A stretch of 64,000 nucleotides of DNA from Aerococcus mictus (GCF_003286595.3 NZ_CP132985.1:806001-870000), one strand, 5' to 3'. Shown: positions 17,957 through 30,900, counted from the stretch's first letter. Translations and numbers: made by a program. The notes: generated from the sequence alone by a model not told the origin.

Positions 17957-20900
17957 ATGGTTGGAAAAAATAATTTCCAAGTAAAAAAAGAAAAGCAGAG
18001 TAACAAATTCTATCGTTACTCGATTAAGCGTTTAAGTGTTGGCGTCGCTTCTGTTGCAGTAGCAGCAGGGCTCCTTTTTATGGGAGACGCTGCTGTTGTT
18101 CAAGCAGCAGCTGTGGAAGAAGCTACTGTAAGTGAAGAAGTTGAGCCAGTAGCTAAAGAAGAAAGTCCTGTTGTTGAGGAAATTCCTGTTAATGAAGAAG
18201 CTAAAGAAATAGAGAAGTTTTCAACAAGTGGGGAAACGACTTCGGAAGAAGCAGAAACGTCAATAACAAGTGAATCAAGTGAAAATTTACCAGAAGAAGC
18301 GAATGATGTAGCTCCAGAAAACCTTAAGGAAGCTAGTCCTTCATCAGAAAATAGAGTTGTATCATACTCCACACCAGTTGAGAATCAACCTGAAGCTGAA
18401 ACGACTGCTTCTGACAGCCCAGAAGTAAATGCCACTAATCCAGAAGCTTCTGTGAGCGGTGAAGATGCTACTAGTAATGCTGTTACAAACGAAGATTCAG
18501 AATCTGAACCCAGCATAAGTTCAACGACTGAAAATGACGAACGTCCAAATACTTCAGCGCGTTCAGTTGATATTAATGAAGTAGAAGATAATGCAATTTA
18601 CTCTCCTGGTCAGAAAGGTGATAAGCAATCCTACTCTGGGACAGTTTATGTTTATCGACACAATAGTCTGGCTGATGTCGGCGATGAAACTCTTCCTGGT
18701 GTGAATGTTTATCTTCAATGGGTAGATTCAGATGGTTATGTATCAAATGTATACAAGACCACTTCCCGTCCTGACGGGACCTTTACTTTCAACTTTCAGC
18801 AACCTGAAGTTGACCAATTTGGTAATGTTCATCATTTTCAATTAGCTGGTAATGGGGACTTTGCGATCCGAACTTGGGTTGAAAATCCAAATCCTGAAAA
18901 ATATAACATTGTGAAACCAGGTGACCAAAAATACGGATTCCATACCCGCTTAAGCCGGACTAACGAAACTTGGGACTTTACAGCTGGGATCAACCGGATT
19001 GTTGATGGCCAAGTTGCTCTTCAAGAAAAAATTCTAATGAACGACTGGTTAGTGAAACCTAGAGACCAATGGACGACCTCACCTAATCAAGATGGTATTT
19101 GGCCTAAAGTTGGCAATTATGGTACTGTAAGAGGCAACGTTTGGTACGAAAATGGGGATCCAATGGGGTCTGTTGCTGCCGGTTGGAAGAAAGATTCATG
19201 GGATGTTAATGCTACAGGAACCAAAGTTGTTGCTTCCTATGTCAATGATGAGGTTGCTCGCCGTTTTGATGCTTGGAAGGAGGCTAATCCAAATGCTGGC
19301 TTAGAAGATTTCAGAGCTGCTCAGGAGAATATTATTCGTGAGTACGAGGCCGAGAATGGTACTGGATCTCATATTGCTGAAACAGTCGTTGGCACTGTAG
19401 ATAGCGATGGAGAGTACTATATTCCATTTAGAGGACTATACGGTATTAGCCCTTATCAGCAAAATTCAGGAACACGAATATCATATACTATTTCTGATGA
19501 AGAGTATGGTCAACTTGTTCGTGATGAAGATGTTAATCATAGTAATTTAATGCAATGGAATGGTACTATAGGGCAAAAACATCGTCACATAAATACAGAT
19601 TATATGTATGTTGCTCCATTGATTGATAACTATGCTATTTGGGGAAATACTTCACAAAATAATATGTTTGCGCCACTAACGAATAGCGCAATTGCTCCAA
19701 TTCTGGTTAACAACTTAGCTTCAGATAATATCTCTAATGTGAATTTTGCTGCTTTAGCAGCCCAACCTCTACATGATATTAAGAAATTCGATAACCAAAA
19801 TAATTTTGCTAAGCCAGGTCAAGAAGTACAGAATGAAACCGCTGGCTTACTTCCTAACCAACAATATAAAGTGAGATGGTTCAAGGATGGCAAAGCAATT
19901 GGTGAAGCAACTGTAGTGAATAGTAATGAAGTCGGTCGAATTGGCTCTATTCCTATGACTGTGCCAGCTGATTTAGCAGCTCCTGCAAACTATTCATCAG
20001 CGGTGTTCTATGGAAATAGTGATGCAGATGATTTATCAGAAGCTTTAGCTGCTGATTCCTTTATTGCCGCACCTGGGGTTAATTATCACCCAATTGAAGT
20101 AACAGCTGGCGAGGAGGCAAAAACTGACACACCAAAATTCACTGATAAAGACGGCAATGAGTATGAACCAAATTATCAGGGCCAGAGAGCGCCAAAATAT
20201 GAATATGTAGAGCGTATTGTGACAACTGATTCCAATGATCAAATTAGAGTAGAATATAAACCACTTGAAACAGTCAATGTTGACGGACAAGATATTCAAG
20301 TTTCAGTTGATCCAAATACTGGTGTCGTTACTGTTCCAGCATCAGAAACAGCTAAGCTAAAACCTGGACAAAAGGTTGTCGTTCCAGTATCTGTTGCCTT
20401 TGACAATGGTTTACGCTTATCAGCAGATGCAGAGATTACCATTAAAGATGACCGTCAAGACCAAGATAAATTCCAACCAAACTATGTGCCAGAAGAAGCG
20501 GAATTTGGTAAAAACTTCACAGGTCAACAACCTAACTTTAAGCAAGTTGATCTGGAAGGTAAGGAAACAGATGTTGACTTCAGCAATGTCCCACTTTCCA
20601 AGGATCCAGCTAAACCTGCCTTCTCAATTACCACACCAACAAACGGTGCAACGATTAATCCAGAAACCGGTGTGATTACAATCCCTGCGGAAGAAACATC
20701 TAAAGTTCCGGGACAAACGATTGAAGTACCAGTTACTGTTACCTACGAAGATGGCACCACTGACCAAGTGACAGCACAAGTGAATGTAACAGCACCTGAT
20801 GTGATTGATCGTAGTGAAGATCCAAATGCTCCTGTTCCTCAAGGCTACCATAAGGTAGACTTTAAGGCAGGCGAAGGCGTTGCTTCACTTTCTGAGAACA

Positions 20901-23900
20901 AGGTTTACCATGTGAAAGATGGTGCAGTTTTAACAGCAGATCATTACCCAACAGCTCAACCTGCTGAAGGTTATGAGAATCCAACTTGGGATGTTCAACC
21001 AGGAACAGCTATTAAGGCAGATCAAACTATCACTGCTACAGCAACTAAGACTGTTGTACCAGACACCACCGCCCCAACCATCACCGTTTCCGCTAAGGAT
21101 ATCCAAGCGACAGAAGGGCAAGCAATCGATCCGGTTTCTGTAACCACCGATGATCCGGAAGCGACCGTGACAGTTGATGGACTACCTGAGGGCTTGACTT
21201 ACAATCCTGAGACAAAGCAGATCGAAGGGACGGTTCCAGAGGGTACGGTGCAATGGGCAGATGACCAAGATGAGTCTCGCGACTTCCCAGCAACCGTGAA
21301 GGCGATAGACCCAGCCGGCAATGAAGCAAGTGAACCAATCAATGTAACCGTGCTTCGCGACACAGACGGTGACGGCCAAGCAGACAAAAACGATGAAGAT
21401 GACGACAACGACGGCATTCCAGATAAGGACGATGATGCATCGAAAGTATGGGACGGCCTCGATGCTAAAACCACTGATACCACCGCAACTAACGGCCAAG
21501 AAGTGCCTGCTAATACTAAGGTGGTCACTCCAAATAAACCTGGTGCTAAGGTGACTACTCCAACTCCAGTTGATGGCCTGTCAGTTGACGAGAACGGTAA
21601 TTTAGTAGGCACACCAAACGTGGACTTCCAACCAGGTGAAAGCGAAAAAGTCGTTGAAATCCCTGTTGAAATTAGCTCAACTGGCACTGGACAAAAAGAT
21701 AGTCAAGGCCAACCAACTGACGAGGCTATCCAACGGACCGTCAAAGTGACCGTAACCAATCCAAATCCAGCTGAAACACCAGCGGAATCTAGCGTTGAAG
21801 TGACGCCTAAGTCACAAAACGCTCTGGAAGGTAAAGACATCACCCCAGTGACGCCGCAAGCGGACAATGTCCCAGAAGGCGGCTCTGTTAAGGTAACGAT
21901 CGATGGCCAAGACACTTATCCAGGTCTGACCGTTGATCCAGAATCCGGCCAAGTGACCGGCCAACCAGAAATCACCGACTGGGCGCCTGAAGAAGAAACT
22001 CGGACCATTACGGTAACCGCTGAAGTTCAAGACAAGGATGGCAATCCAGTTCGTGATGGCGATGGTAATCCAGTTAAGGCTGAATCGACCATCACCATTT
22101 ACCGCGACACCGACAAGGATGGCCAACCTGACAAGGATACGGGTATGCCTCAAGATCCAAACAATCCTAGTGTCCCAGGCATCAACCAAGGCGACAAGGA
22201 CGATGACAACGATGGCTGGACCGACCAAGATGAAAAAGATCGCGGCACCGATCCAAAAGATGAAACTGACTTCCCTCAAGTGACCGAACCCGACGCTGAA
22301 AATGAACCAGGTAAGGACACGACAACAGTTACCGGCAAGACCACGCCAAACACCGATGTGGAAGTCAAAGACAAGGACGGTAACACCATCGGCACCGGGA
22401 CTTCCGACGAAAACGGCAAGGTCACTATCGATGTGCCTAAGCAAAATCCTGGCGACAAGGTGACCATCACCCCAGGTAAGAAGGATGACCAAGGTAACTT
22501 TAAGCCAGTTACTGACGACCAAGGTAAGCCTCAAGGCGGCGCTGAAACGGTAGTCAAGGAAACCCCACAAATCACCAATCCAGGGGCTAAGAACGATCCC
22601 GATTCAGACCAAACTAAGGTGACCGGTAAGACCACTGTTCCAAATTCCACCGTTGAAGTTAAAGACAAGGACGGCAATACTATCGGCACCGGTACCTCTG
22701 ATGAAAACGGCGACTTTACTATCGACGTCCCTCGTCAAAACCCAGGCGACAAGGTTTCTGTCATCCCATCTAAGGACTACACCAACCCAGACGGCTCAAC
22801 AGAAACACGGACCGGCGACCCTGTGGAAACCACCGTTACTGAAGACGCTCCAGCTGTAGTCAGTGTCGAAGTCACACCAAAATCACAAAACGCTCTGGAA
22901 GGTAAGGACATTACCCCAGTGACCCCACAAGCGGACAATGTCCCAGAAGGTGGAAGCGTTAAAGTGACCATCGATGGTAAAGACACTTATCCAGGTCTAA
23001 CCGTGGACCCAGAAACTGGTCAAGTGACCGGTCAACCACAAATTACTGACTGGGCGCCTGAAGAAGAAACCCGGACCATTACCGTTGAAGTTTCTGTCCT
23101 AGATAAGGACGGCAAGCCTGTCACTGATACAGACGGTAACCCTGTGACCGCTGAATCAACCATCACCGTTTACCGCGACACCGATAAGGATGGCCAACCT
23201 GACAAGGATACGGGTATGCCTCAAGATCCAAACAATCCAAATGTTCCAGGCATCGACCAAGGCGACAAGGACGATGACAACGACGGCTGGACTGATAAAG
23301 AGGAAAAAGACCGCGGTACCGATCCGAAAAATGAAGACAGCTTCCCACGTGTTACCGAACCAGGTGCTGAAAACCAACCTGGCCAAGACACCACTACAGT
23401 AACTGGCAAGACTACGCCAAATACCGATGTGGAAGTCAAGGATAAGGATGGCAATACTATCGGCACTGGTACGTCAGATGAAGACGGTAATATTAAGATC
23501 GATGTACCAAAACAAAATCCTGGTGACAAGATTAGTATTGTCCCTGGTAAGAAGGATGACCAAGGCAACTTCAAGCCTGTCAAAGACGACAATGGCAATC
23601 CTCAAGGTGGCGCCGAAACGGTCGTTAAGGAAACCCCTCAAATTACCAATCCAGGGGCTAAGAACGAGCCTGACTCAGACAAGACCACTGTCACCGGTAA
23701 GACCACCGTTCCAAATACGACCATTGAAGTCAAAGACAAGGACGGTAACACCATTGGTACCGGCACTTCTGACGATAATGGCGACTTTACCATCGAAGTG
23801 CCTCGTCAAGGAAATGGTGACACGATCACAATCATCCCATCGAAGGACTATACTAATCCAGATGGCACTGTCGAAACACGAACCGGCGACCCTGTGAAAA

Positions 23901-24565
23901 CCACGGTGACTTCAACTGGCCGTCCAAGCGTTAAACAAGACAAGGACATCTACGAGCCTGAATATCAACCAGGTTCCGGTCAACCAGGCGACAAGGTTGA
24001 AATCGGTGAACCTATCTTTAGAGACGAAGATGGCAAGGTGGTCAATCCACCAGCTGGCACCAGCTTCCAACCCGGCGCTGGCGAAACCGGCATCACGGTT
24101 GACCCTGAAACTGGTCATGTCACTGTAGACGTTCCTGCAGATGCTAAACCAGGCGATAAGATTGAAAAATCAGTCACCGTCACCTATCCTGATGGTTCAA
24201 GTGAAACAGTAACTGTTACGGTTACGGTAGAAGAAAAAGACGGCAGTGGTGTGACACCAGTTCCAACACCTCAACCTCAACCTGAACCACAACCAGAAGA
24301 ACAGCCTGAAGTTGAAGATGAAGTAAGACCTGATCCAGAGCCAGAATCCAATGACGACCCTGTTAAAGCAGACGATAAGACTGTTTCAGTTAAGACTCAA
24401 ACTCCTGCAAAGGAAGATAAGAGCAAGACTCAAGCAGCGCCTGCCCAAGTGCATACCCAACTGCCTCAAACCGGCGCAGTTGCAGGGTTAGCAAACTCAT
24501 TAGCTCTAGCTCTGATTGGAACTGGTTCCATCCTGGCTTTAGGTAAAAAGAAAAAAGAAGACTAG
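17957..24565 (+). CDS. giant YSIRK/LPQTG adhesin with tandem 357-residue repeats (2202 aa)
   Basis: A wall-anchored surface protein. ATG 17957 follows ATAGGAGG; the frame is open from 17894 but upstream starts lack a site. Residues 1-50: YSIRK-type signal (RYSIKRLSVGVASVAVAAG), directing export at the septum in related cocci. 52-210: acidic, Glu/Ser/Thr-rich. About 215-500: SdrD/Cna B-like domains (VYVYRHNS, LPGVNVYLQWVDSDG, GTVRGNVWYENGDPMGS). About 720-950: Rib/alpha-like repeats. About 1035-1275: Ig-like units and a calcium-type Asp run (DTDGDGQADKNDEDDDNDG). 1278-1992: two copies of a 357-residue module, each with an Ig-like unit, another Asp-rich segment and two Big_6-type units (VEVKDKDGNTIGTGTSD). 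Then a Pro/Glu/Gln region and LPQTG at 2169-2173, TM, KKKKED. Repeat DNA is visibly richer in G and C than the 5' part. Ligand unknown. Confidence 0.88.
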   Translation: MVGKNNFQVKKEKQSNKFYRYSIKRLSVGVASVAVAAGLLFMGDAAVVQAAAVEEATVSEEVEPVAKEESPVVEEIPVNEEAKEIEKFSTSGETTSEEAETSITSESSENLPEEANDVAPENLKEASPSSENRVVSYSTPVENQPEAETTASDSPEVNATNPEASVSGEDATSNAVTNEDSESEPSISSTTENDERPNTSARSVDINEVEDNAIYSPGQKGDKQSYSGTVYVYRHNSLADVGDETLPGVNVYLQWVDSDGYVSNVYKTTSRPDGTFTFNFQQPEVDQFGNVHHFQLAGNGDFAIRTWVENPNPEKYNIVKPGDQKYGFHTRLSRTNETWDFTAGINRIVDGQVALQEKILMNDWLVKPRDQWTTSPNQDGIWPKVGNYGTVRGNVWYENGDPMGSVAAGWKKDSWDVNATGTKVVASYVNDEVARRFDAWKEANPNAGLEDFRAAQENIIREYEAENGTGSHIAETVVGTVDSDGEYYIPFRGLYGISPYQQNSGTRISYTISDEEYGQLVRDEDVNHSNLMQWNGTIGQKHRHINTDYMYVAPLIDNYAIWGNTSQNNMFAPLTNSAIAPILVNNLASDNISNVNFAALAAQPLHDIKKFDNQNNFAKPGQEVQNETAGLLPNQQYKVRWFKDGKAIGEATVVNSNEVGRIGSIPMTVPADLAAPANYSSAVFYGNSDADDLSEALAADSFIAAPGVNYHPIEVTAGEEAKTDTPKFTDKDGNEYEPNYQGQRAPKYEYVERIVTTDSNDQIRVEYKPLETVNVDGQDIQVSVDPNTGVVTVPASETAKLKPGQKVVVPVSVAFDNGLRLSADAEITIKDDRQDQDKFQPNYVPEEAEFGKNFTGQQPNFKQVDLEGKETDVDFSNVPLSKDPAKPAFSITTPTNGATINPETGVITIPAEETSKVPGQTIEVPVTVTYEDGTTDQVTAQVNVTAPDVIDRSEDPNAPVPQGYHKVDFKAGEGVASLSENKVYHVKDGAVLTADHYPTAQPAEGYENPTWDVQPGTAIKADQTITATATKTVVPDTTAPTITVSAKDIQATEGQAIDPVSVTTDDPEATVTVDGLPEGLTYNPETKQIEGTVPEGTVQWADDQDESRDFPATVKAIDPAGNEASEPINVTVLRDTDGDGQADKNDEDDDNDGIPDKDDDASKVWDGLDAKTTDTTATNGQEVPANTKVVTPNKPGAKVTTPTPVDGLSVDENGNLVGTPNVDFQPGESEKVVEIPVEISSTGTGQKDSQGQPTDEAIQRTVKVTVTNPNPAETPAESSVEVTPKSQNALEGKDITPVTPQADNVPEGGSVKVTIDGQDTYPGLTVDPESGQVTGQPEITDWAPEEETRTITVTAEVQDKDGNPVRDGDGNPVKAESTITIYRDTDKDGQPDKDTGMPQDPNNPSVPGINQGDKDDDNDGWTDQDEKDRGTDPKDETDFPQVTEPDAENEPGKDTTTVTGKTTPNTDVEVKDKDGNTIGTGTSDENGKVTIDVPKQNPGDKVTITPGKKDDQGNFKPVTDDQGKPQGGAETVVKETPQITNPGAKNDPDSDQTKVTGKTTVPNSTVEVKDKDGNTIGTGTSDENGDFTIDVPRQNPGDKVSVIPSKDYTNPDGSTETRTGDPVETTVTEDAPAVVSVEVTPKSQNALEGKDITPVTPQADNVPEGGSVKVTIDGKDTYPGLTVDPETGQVTGQPQITDWAPEEETRTITVEVSVLDKDGKPVTDTDGNPVTAESTITVYRDTDKDGQPDKDTGMPQDPNNPNVPGIDQGDKDDDNDGWTDKEEKDRGTDPKNEDSFPRVTEPGAENQPGQDTTTVTGKTTPNTDVEVKDKDGNTIGTGTSDEDGNIKIDVPKQNPGDKISIVPGKKDDQGNFKPVKDDNGNPQGGAETVVKETPQITNPGAKNEPDSDKTTVTGKTTVPNTTIEVKDKDGNTIGTGTSDDNGDFTIEVPRQGNGDTITIIPSKDYTNPDGTVETRTGDPVKTTVTSTGRPSVKQDKDIYEPEYQPGSGQPGDKVEIGEPIFRDEDGKVVNPPAGTSFQPGAGETGITVDPETGHVTVDVPADAKPGDKIEKSVTVTYPDGSSETVTVTVTVEEKDGSGVTPVPTPQPQPEPQPEEQPEVEDEVRPDPEPESNDDPVKADDKTVSVKTQTPAKEDKSKTQAAPAQVHTQLPQTGAVAGLANSLALALIGTGSILALGKKKKED
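21791..23932 (+). repeat. two tandem copies of a 1071-bp coding repeat
   Basis: Copy 1 spans 21791-22861 and copy 2 spans 22862 to about 23932. Both begin with a stretch encoding SVEVTPKSQNALEGKDITPV and end after TRTGDPV-TTVT. The period is a multiple of three, so copy number can change by recombination without breaking the adhesin frame. Confidence 0.85.
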
Positions 24566-24615
24566 TCAATGTTATGCATGTTTTCTTGTTAAGTAAAAGT
24601 TAAATAAACTATTTC

Positions 24616-24648
24616 ACCAGGAATGATATTCTTCATTCCTGGTTTTTT
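24616..24648 (+). terminator. intrinsic terminator after the first giant adhesin
   Basis: An 11-bp perfect stem (ACCAGGAATGA / TCATTCCTGGT) with loop TATTCT is followed by six T. Confidence 0.9.
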
Positions 24649-24997
24649 AATTTGTTAAAAAAGCAGATGATTTTATATTTTATTAGAGAATTTTATAAAG
24701 AATTAATGTAAAATATCTACACGATGTACTATTCTCATAATAATTGTTTTGTATCTTACTAATTTTTAAGGTAAAATAAATAATATCTACAATTTGAATA
24801 ATTCAGAGTATAAACGATGAGAACTGTATATTTTTGTTGCTTTATTTATATTCATAGAAGAACTATAAATAAGACAGGAGTTGTTTATTTAATTTATAAT
24901 TTATCTTATTTTTATATGGAAACTATGAGCACATAGTTTTATTTTTTTGATTTATTCATAAAAGTACATTGATGTTATGATTTATTGGAGGAGCAAA
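24649..24997. other. AT-rich leader region of the second giant adhesin
   Basis: No ORF. Several weak promoter-like pairs are present, for example TTTGTA-N18-TAAAAT ending near 24776, but none is clearly best. Unlike the first adhesin there is no long homopolymer. Confidence 0.4.
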
Positions 24998-27900
24998 ATG
25001 GAGAGAAACTATAAATATGCAATCCGTAAGACCACATTGGGTGTTGCGAGTGTTGCTATCGCAGCTTTTTTAGCAGGACAAGGACAAGAAGTCCAGGCAG
25101 CTGAAAATCATGCAATGAGCCATTTAAATGAAAACACAAATTCTTTAGCAGAAGATTTTGTCGAAACTAGTGGATTCGATGTTTCACCAAGTTCAGTAGA
25201 TAGTACTACAACGGAAGTAGCGACGGCAGATAATCTAACAAATGAAGGCTCAACTGCAGAAACTGTAGCAGCTCCAGCAGCTGCAGAGTTAGCCCCAGCA
25301 GAAGGAGTAGCTAACGGAGTTAATGCGACAGCAGAAAAAGAAACGCTTCGAGACGGAGTAGCCAAAAATGAAGATGGAAAGGTAAAGACAGATAAAGAAA
25401 ATTCAGTATCTGCTGATGAAAATCAAGTTGGCAATTATAGGGTATCTGATCTTGCTAATAATGGAATTAGTGGAAGCTTTACCGCAGAAACAGTTGGGAC
25501 GACCAAAGAAGGGGTTACTGTAAAAGTTGTTAACCCATCCTACTCTTTTCCGGAAGGAAAAAGAAGAAAATTTGGTATCCAGATTGATATCGATAGAGAG
25601 AAATCCCAAAGAACCTATAATGGTGTCTATGTCACGGATAACCAAAGAGGTGCGCCAGTTGATGGTCAGACTAACGGAGAAATTATAAAACCTAACCAGG
25701 ATCCGGATTTCTCTGGGGTGAACTATCCAACTACTCTAGAACAAGAAAGTAATATTTCTGCTGACGTTTCAAAAGGTAGACAAACGGAAATTAATATTAG
25801 TACTGGAAAAGGCTTCCTAGCTGATCTGAACAAGGTTGGTAATAATAAAACAAATATTGCCTGGAAGTCGCAATATACCGAAGATAATCCGAACCAAAAA
25901 ATGTTCACAGGTGAAAATTTCGGGGCGGGCTTCTCAGTAAACCCTTATCCTAATGAGAACAAAAAACTTTCTATCATTCAGGTCGTGGGCGATACGACGG
26001 TTGATAAGGTGCCGGTAAAGGGGCAATATGTCAAAACAGGCGCTAGAATTGGAAATCTAGATCCAGAAGACTATACCCGAGTCACGTCAGAGGTCTATCA
26101 TCCTGACGGGACAGTAGTAGATCCTAGTGAAGCCCGGGCGATATTAGTTAGCCCAGCTAATAAGTCAGCGCTCGCTGTGGCCATGGGAGTAGATGAATCT
26201 ACTCTTACAGAAGGCGATATTGTTTTCAAGATGCCTAAGGGTGCTCTGGAAGACCCTGAATCTATCTTCAATAATAAACGTTTTGAAGGTATCCAAAGTT
26301 TACGAGCAGAATTCTTTGCCAGACCGCGTACGGCTGAAGAATTTACAGCGATCGTTAATGAAGTCAATGCAATTCAAGGATATGAAGATAAATACTACGT
26401 TGGTACTGATGCTGGTACCCAGGTTATCATTCATAATGGTCAAGAGGTAAAAATCGATAAGCAAGGTATCGCAAGATATGACCACTACAACAGCCTGGGT
26501 GAGATCACGGTTCACCTGGATGATACCCGCTTTTATGAGCAGACCTTTAACCGCATCCAGTCCGAAGACGATACGGCTTATTCGAATGCTTTAAGACCCG
26601 GTCAGTCTATTACTCTCAAAATTAATTCACCTTCAGGTAAGTTAGAAGGCGTGGATCCTTCTTCTAAAAATTATGAAGAAATGGAGGCAGCACGGGTAGA
26701 GGGTCTAACCAAAGGAAGTTTTATCGAGGAATTTAAAAAAGAAGCAGAAGCTAAGGGTTGGAAAATAGAAACAACACCTGGTAATCCATCAGAGTTTACC
26801 GTCATTGCACCCACCACTGCGAATCCAGGGGATACCATGTATTTACCTGTTGTCTATACCTACACCAACGGTTCGACTGACAATCATAATTTCTACTTTG
26901 TTGTTAAAGATTCTGATAACAACAAACCGGAGTACCATGCTAAGGCAGGCTTTCAGGGAGATAAGCTCACTTTAACTCCTGAAATATCCGACAATCCAAA
27001 TAAACTTAAACCGATATCCTTTGAGTTAGTTCCTAATGAACAGGGAGAATATATTTATAAGGATGACAAGGGTAATGTTTGGACAGATGTAACCATTAAC
27101 TCTCAAACTGGAGAAGTAACCGCTGTAGTTCCAGAAAACACGGACATTATAGGTGGTGAAATACTGCATGTTCCAGTAAAGGCTAATTATATAGCTCCGA
27201 TTACTGGCGAAAAGAGAGTAGAAACCGTTAAAGCTCAATTCATCGCCCGTCCCAAGTACAAAGCGACTGTGACCCATGAGACAACCAAGGAGATACCTTT
27301 CGATTCACGTGAGGAATATGACGAGAGTCTGCCTCTTGGCGTGATCAAGATTGAACTTCCAGGAACGCCTGGTCAATCCAAGTTAACCTTTGAACAGGTT
27401 GTTATCAATGGCGTTAAAGGCCATTACGATGACCAAGGGCAATTTGTCGAGGGCTTAAAGAAGGTCACTGAAACCAAGATACTTGACCCTGTTGATCGCT
27501 TAGTAAAGGTAGGAGTCAAGCCAGCAGTTAATCGTATCACTATTCCGATGACGACCGAATATATTGTGGATCCTACGCTTAAGGTAGGTCAAGAAATCAT
27601 GGAGAAAGGTCAAAACGGTGAAGTGACTGTCAAAACCGTAAGAGATCCGAAAACAGGCGAAGTGAAAATCACTCAAGAAGTGACTAGTCCAATGCAACCG
27701 CGTAAGATTCGCGTTGCACCGTACCAACACATTAATGATATCCCATATGAAACGACCGTGATCACTGACAATAACTTGCCAGCAGGCGAAAAAGTCGTTG
27801 AGCAAGAAGGGATTGTCGGTAAGACCGAAACGAGAGTCACCCCAGCGCAAATTGCTGATTTAGATGAGCTTAATGATTACCTTACCAATGGCGATGTAGA

Positions 27901-30900
27901 CGGTGGCTTTTTGAAGAATGGAGAAATCAACTACGACAAGATCGCCAAATTCATGGTAGAAAAAGGCTATTGGGATAAAACTCTCTACAACAAAAACGCA
28001 AAGGTATTTGAGGAAATTGATCTTGGAAATGGTGAAATCTATAGAGAAGAATGGGAAGAAGCTCAATATGACGGCAAGTCTATCGATCAGTTATTAGATA
28101 TTGACAAAAAGAATGGTCCGCAGGGCAAGATTCTTATTCCGGGTAGAGTGACGACAAAGGATATCACCAAAAAACAAGATCAAATCATTAAGGTCGGCAC
28201 CAAGACTACCGGAACCGTTGTCGATACCGATGAAATTCCATTCAAATATAAAGTGGAATTCGATCCGGATTTCTACAAGAACTATCCTGACGCGACCAAA
28301 AACTATAAGATCGTAACCCCAGGACAAGCCGGGTCCAATAAGAAGACCTGGACCATTGAGAACTCCAAGGTCGTAGGCGAGCCGCTTGTCGAAACGGTAG
28401 CCCCAGTCAATGCAGTCATCAAGGTGGGCCAAAAAGATTACACCGGCAGCTTTGAAACCGTGGACAAGGATCCAATTCCTTATGAGACTGAATATATCGT
28501 CGACAATACCCTTGAACCTGGTAAAGAAGTGGTCGAAAATCCAGGTGAACTCGGTGAGAAGACCACCACAACCACCCACACCATCCAAAATGGTCAGGTG
28601 ACCGCTTCAACCCCAGGTCAAAGTATTCAAACTAAGGATCCAGTCAAACGGGTGGTCCGCATTGGGGCTAAGTCCAACGGTAGCTACCAAGTGACGGAAC
28701 CCATCCCATTCCAAGTGGAAGTTAAGAAGGATCCAAGTTTGAAGAAGGGCGAATACAAGCTTGAAACCCCAGGTAAGCCAGGTAGTCAAACCAAGACCCT
28801 GACTATCGAAAACTCGCAAGTGACCGCTACTTCTGAACCAATTATCAATGAACAACCAACTAACGCCGTAGTTCTAGTGGGTGACCAAGACTTCACCGGC
28901 AAAGTCAGCCACGATGTCACTGAAAAAGTGCCTTTCCCAATCAAGATTGTTGAAGATCCGACCATGGATAAGGGCACTTACCATGTCGACCAAGAAGGCG
29001 TTCCAGGTTCTAAGACCACGACTTATACCCAAGCCATCAAGAATGGGACAGCGGATGGCGCCCTGACTTCAACTGTCAAAGCGGAAAGCGCGCCTCAAGA
29101 ACACATTATTCGTGTTGGCACCAAGCCTTTAACTGGCTCTACCACTGTGATGACCACCAACCAAAAACCATTCGATGTGGAAATCGAATACGACAATACG
29201 AAGCCTGCTGGAAGCGTTGAAGTCGTGCCAAACACAGGGGTGCCAGGTGAAGAAAGCAAGACCACTCCAGTGACCGCTCAAGATGGCACGGTCACTCCAG
29301 GCACCACGACTACAACTGAGACCAAGGCGCCTGTCAATAAGAAGATTATTGTGGGGACCCAAGGCTATAACGGCGAGTTCAGCCACGAGTACACCAATGT
29401 GGTGCCTTTTGAAACCGAAGTTGAAGTCGACCCAAGTCTGACTCCAAATGCAGTGGTTGAAGTTCAAAAAGGCCAACTAGGCGAAACGACCACCAAGGTG
29501 ACCCAAACCATCACCAACGGCGTGCCGGGTGAGAAAGTGGTTTCTGATCCGGTTCAAACCAAGGCACCGGTCAACCGCAAGATCAAGGTGGGCGCTAAGA
29601 CAGAAGGTGTCCATACTTACACTGAAGACCTCCCATTCAACTACACGGTAGAATACGACCCAGCTATCCAAGCCGGCAAGTATGAAATCGTGACCCCAGG
29701 GACAGTGGGCTCACGGACCACCGAATGGCCAATTACTAACTCTGTGGTCGGCCAAGGCAAGGTGATCCAAGAAACCCCAGCCACAAATGCTTTAATCAAG
29801 GTTGGAAACAAGGATTTCACTGGTCAAGTCTCCCATACCGAAACGGTTCCGGTACCAAATACGGTGGAAATCCGTTACAACCCCAACGTCAAAGCTGGCG
29901 AAACCAAAGTTCTTGAAGCAGGCAAGCCAGGTTCCGTTGACGTGACCTACAGTCAAGTTATCAAGAATGGCCAAGCGGAAGGGGACTTAGTGAAGACCGA
30001 AGCCAACCGCGTAGAACCAGTTAACCGGGTCATCGAAGTTGGTACCCAGCCAGTATCTGGCACTGAAACCCCAATCCAACAAGACGTTCCAGTTGAAGTC
30101 GAATATGTTTACGACAACACCAAGGACAAGGGCTTTGTTCAAGCCGGTCAAGTCACCCCTGGCAAGACCCAAAGCAAGGTCATTTCCAAGGTGGTTGACG
30201 GCCAAGTGGTCAACACCGTTGAAAATGTGGTGACCTCAGCCAAGCAACAAATCATCGTTGGGACCAAGGATTACACTGGAAACTTTGAATATAAGGATAC
30301 CGATGTAATTCCAAATCATACCCAAGTCACCATCAACCCTAACTTGGCGCCAAATGAAATCAAGGTGGTTGAGGCAGGTAATACTGGTCTCAAGGAACGG
30401 ACAGTTCGCCAATCCTTCACCAATGGAAAACTTGGCGAACAAGTCCTCGGTGACTACACCACGGTCAGAGAACCAAAAGACCGCGTGATTGAAATCGGGG
30501 CTAAGACTACTGGCAGCTTCAAGGATACCGATACTATCCCATTCGAGGTAGAAGTCAAATACGATCCAAGCCTCAAGAAGGGCGAATGGAAGTATGCTAA
30601 TGTGAACGGTGTAGATCAAAGAGGAGTCAGTGGTATCAAGGAAAGGACCATCACCATTGAAAACTCTAAGGTAAGCAATGTTTCGGACTTCACCACCACT
30701 AAGGCACCACAAAAAGCGGTGATCTTAGTAGGCAATGAAGACCTGACCGGAAACTTCACCACCGTCGATAAGGATTCAGTCCCATTTGAAGTGGAGTACA
30801 AGGTGGATCCAAACCTAGCACCAGGAACAGAAGTGGTTGACCAAGAAGGCGTTCTCGGTGAAGCAGAAACTCCAACCACCCATACCATTGTCAATGGTCA

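Noticed and set aside
21199..22570. Long minus-strand frames opposite the adhesin repeats (162 and 252 codons)
   Set aside because: They are shadows of repetitive, codon-biased plus-strand coding sequence and lack ribosome binding sites.
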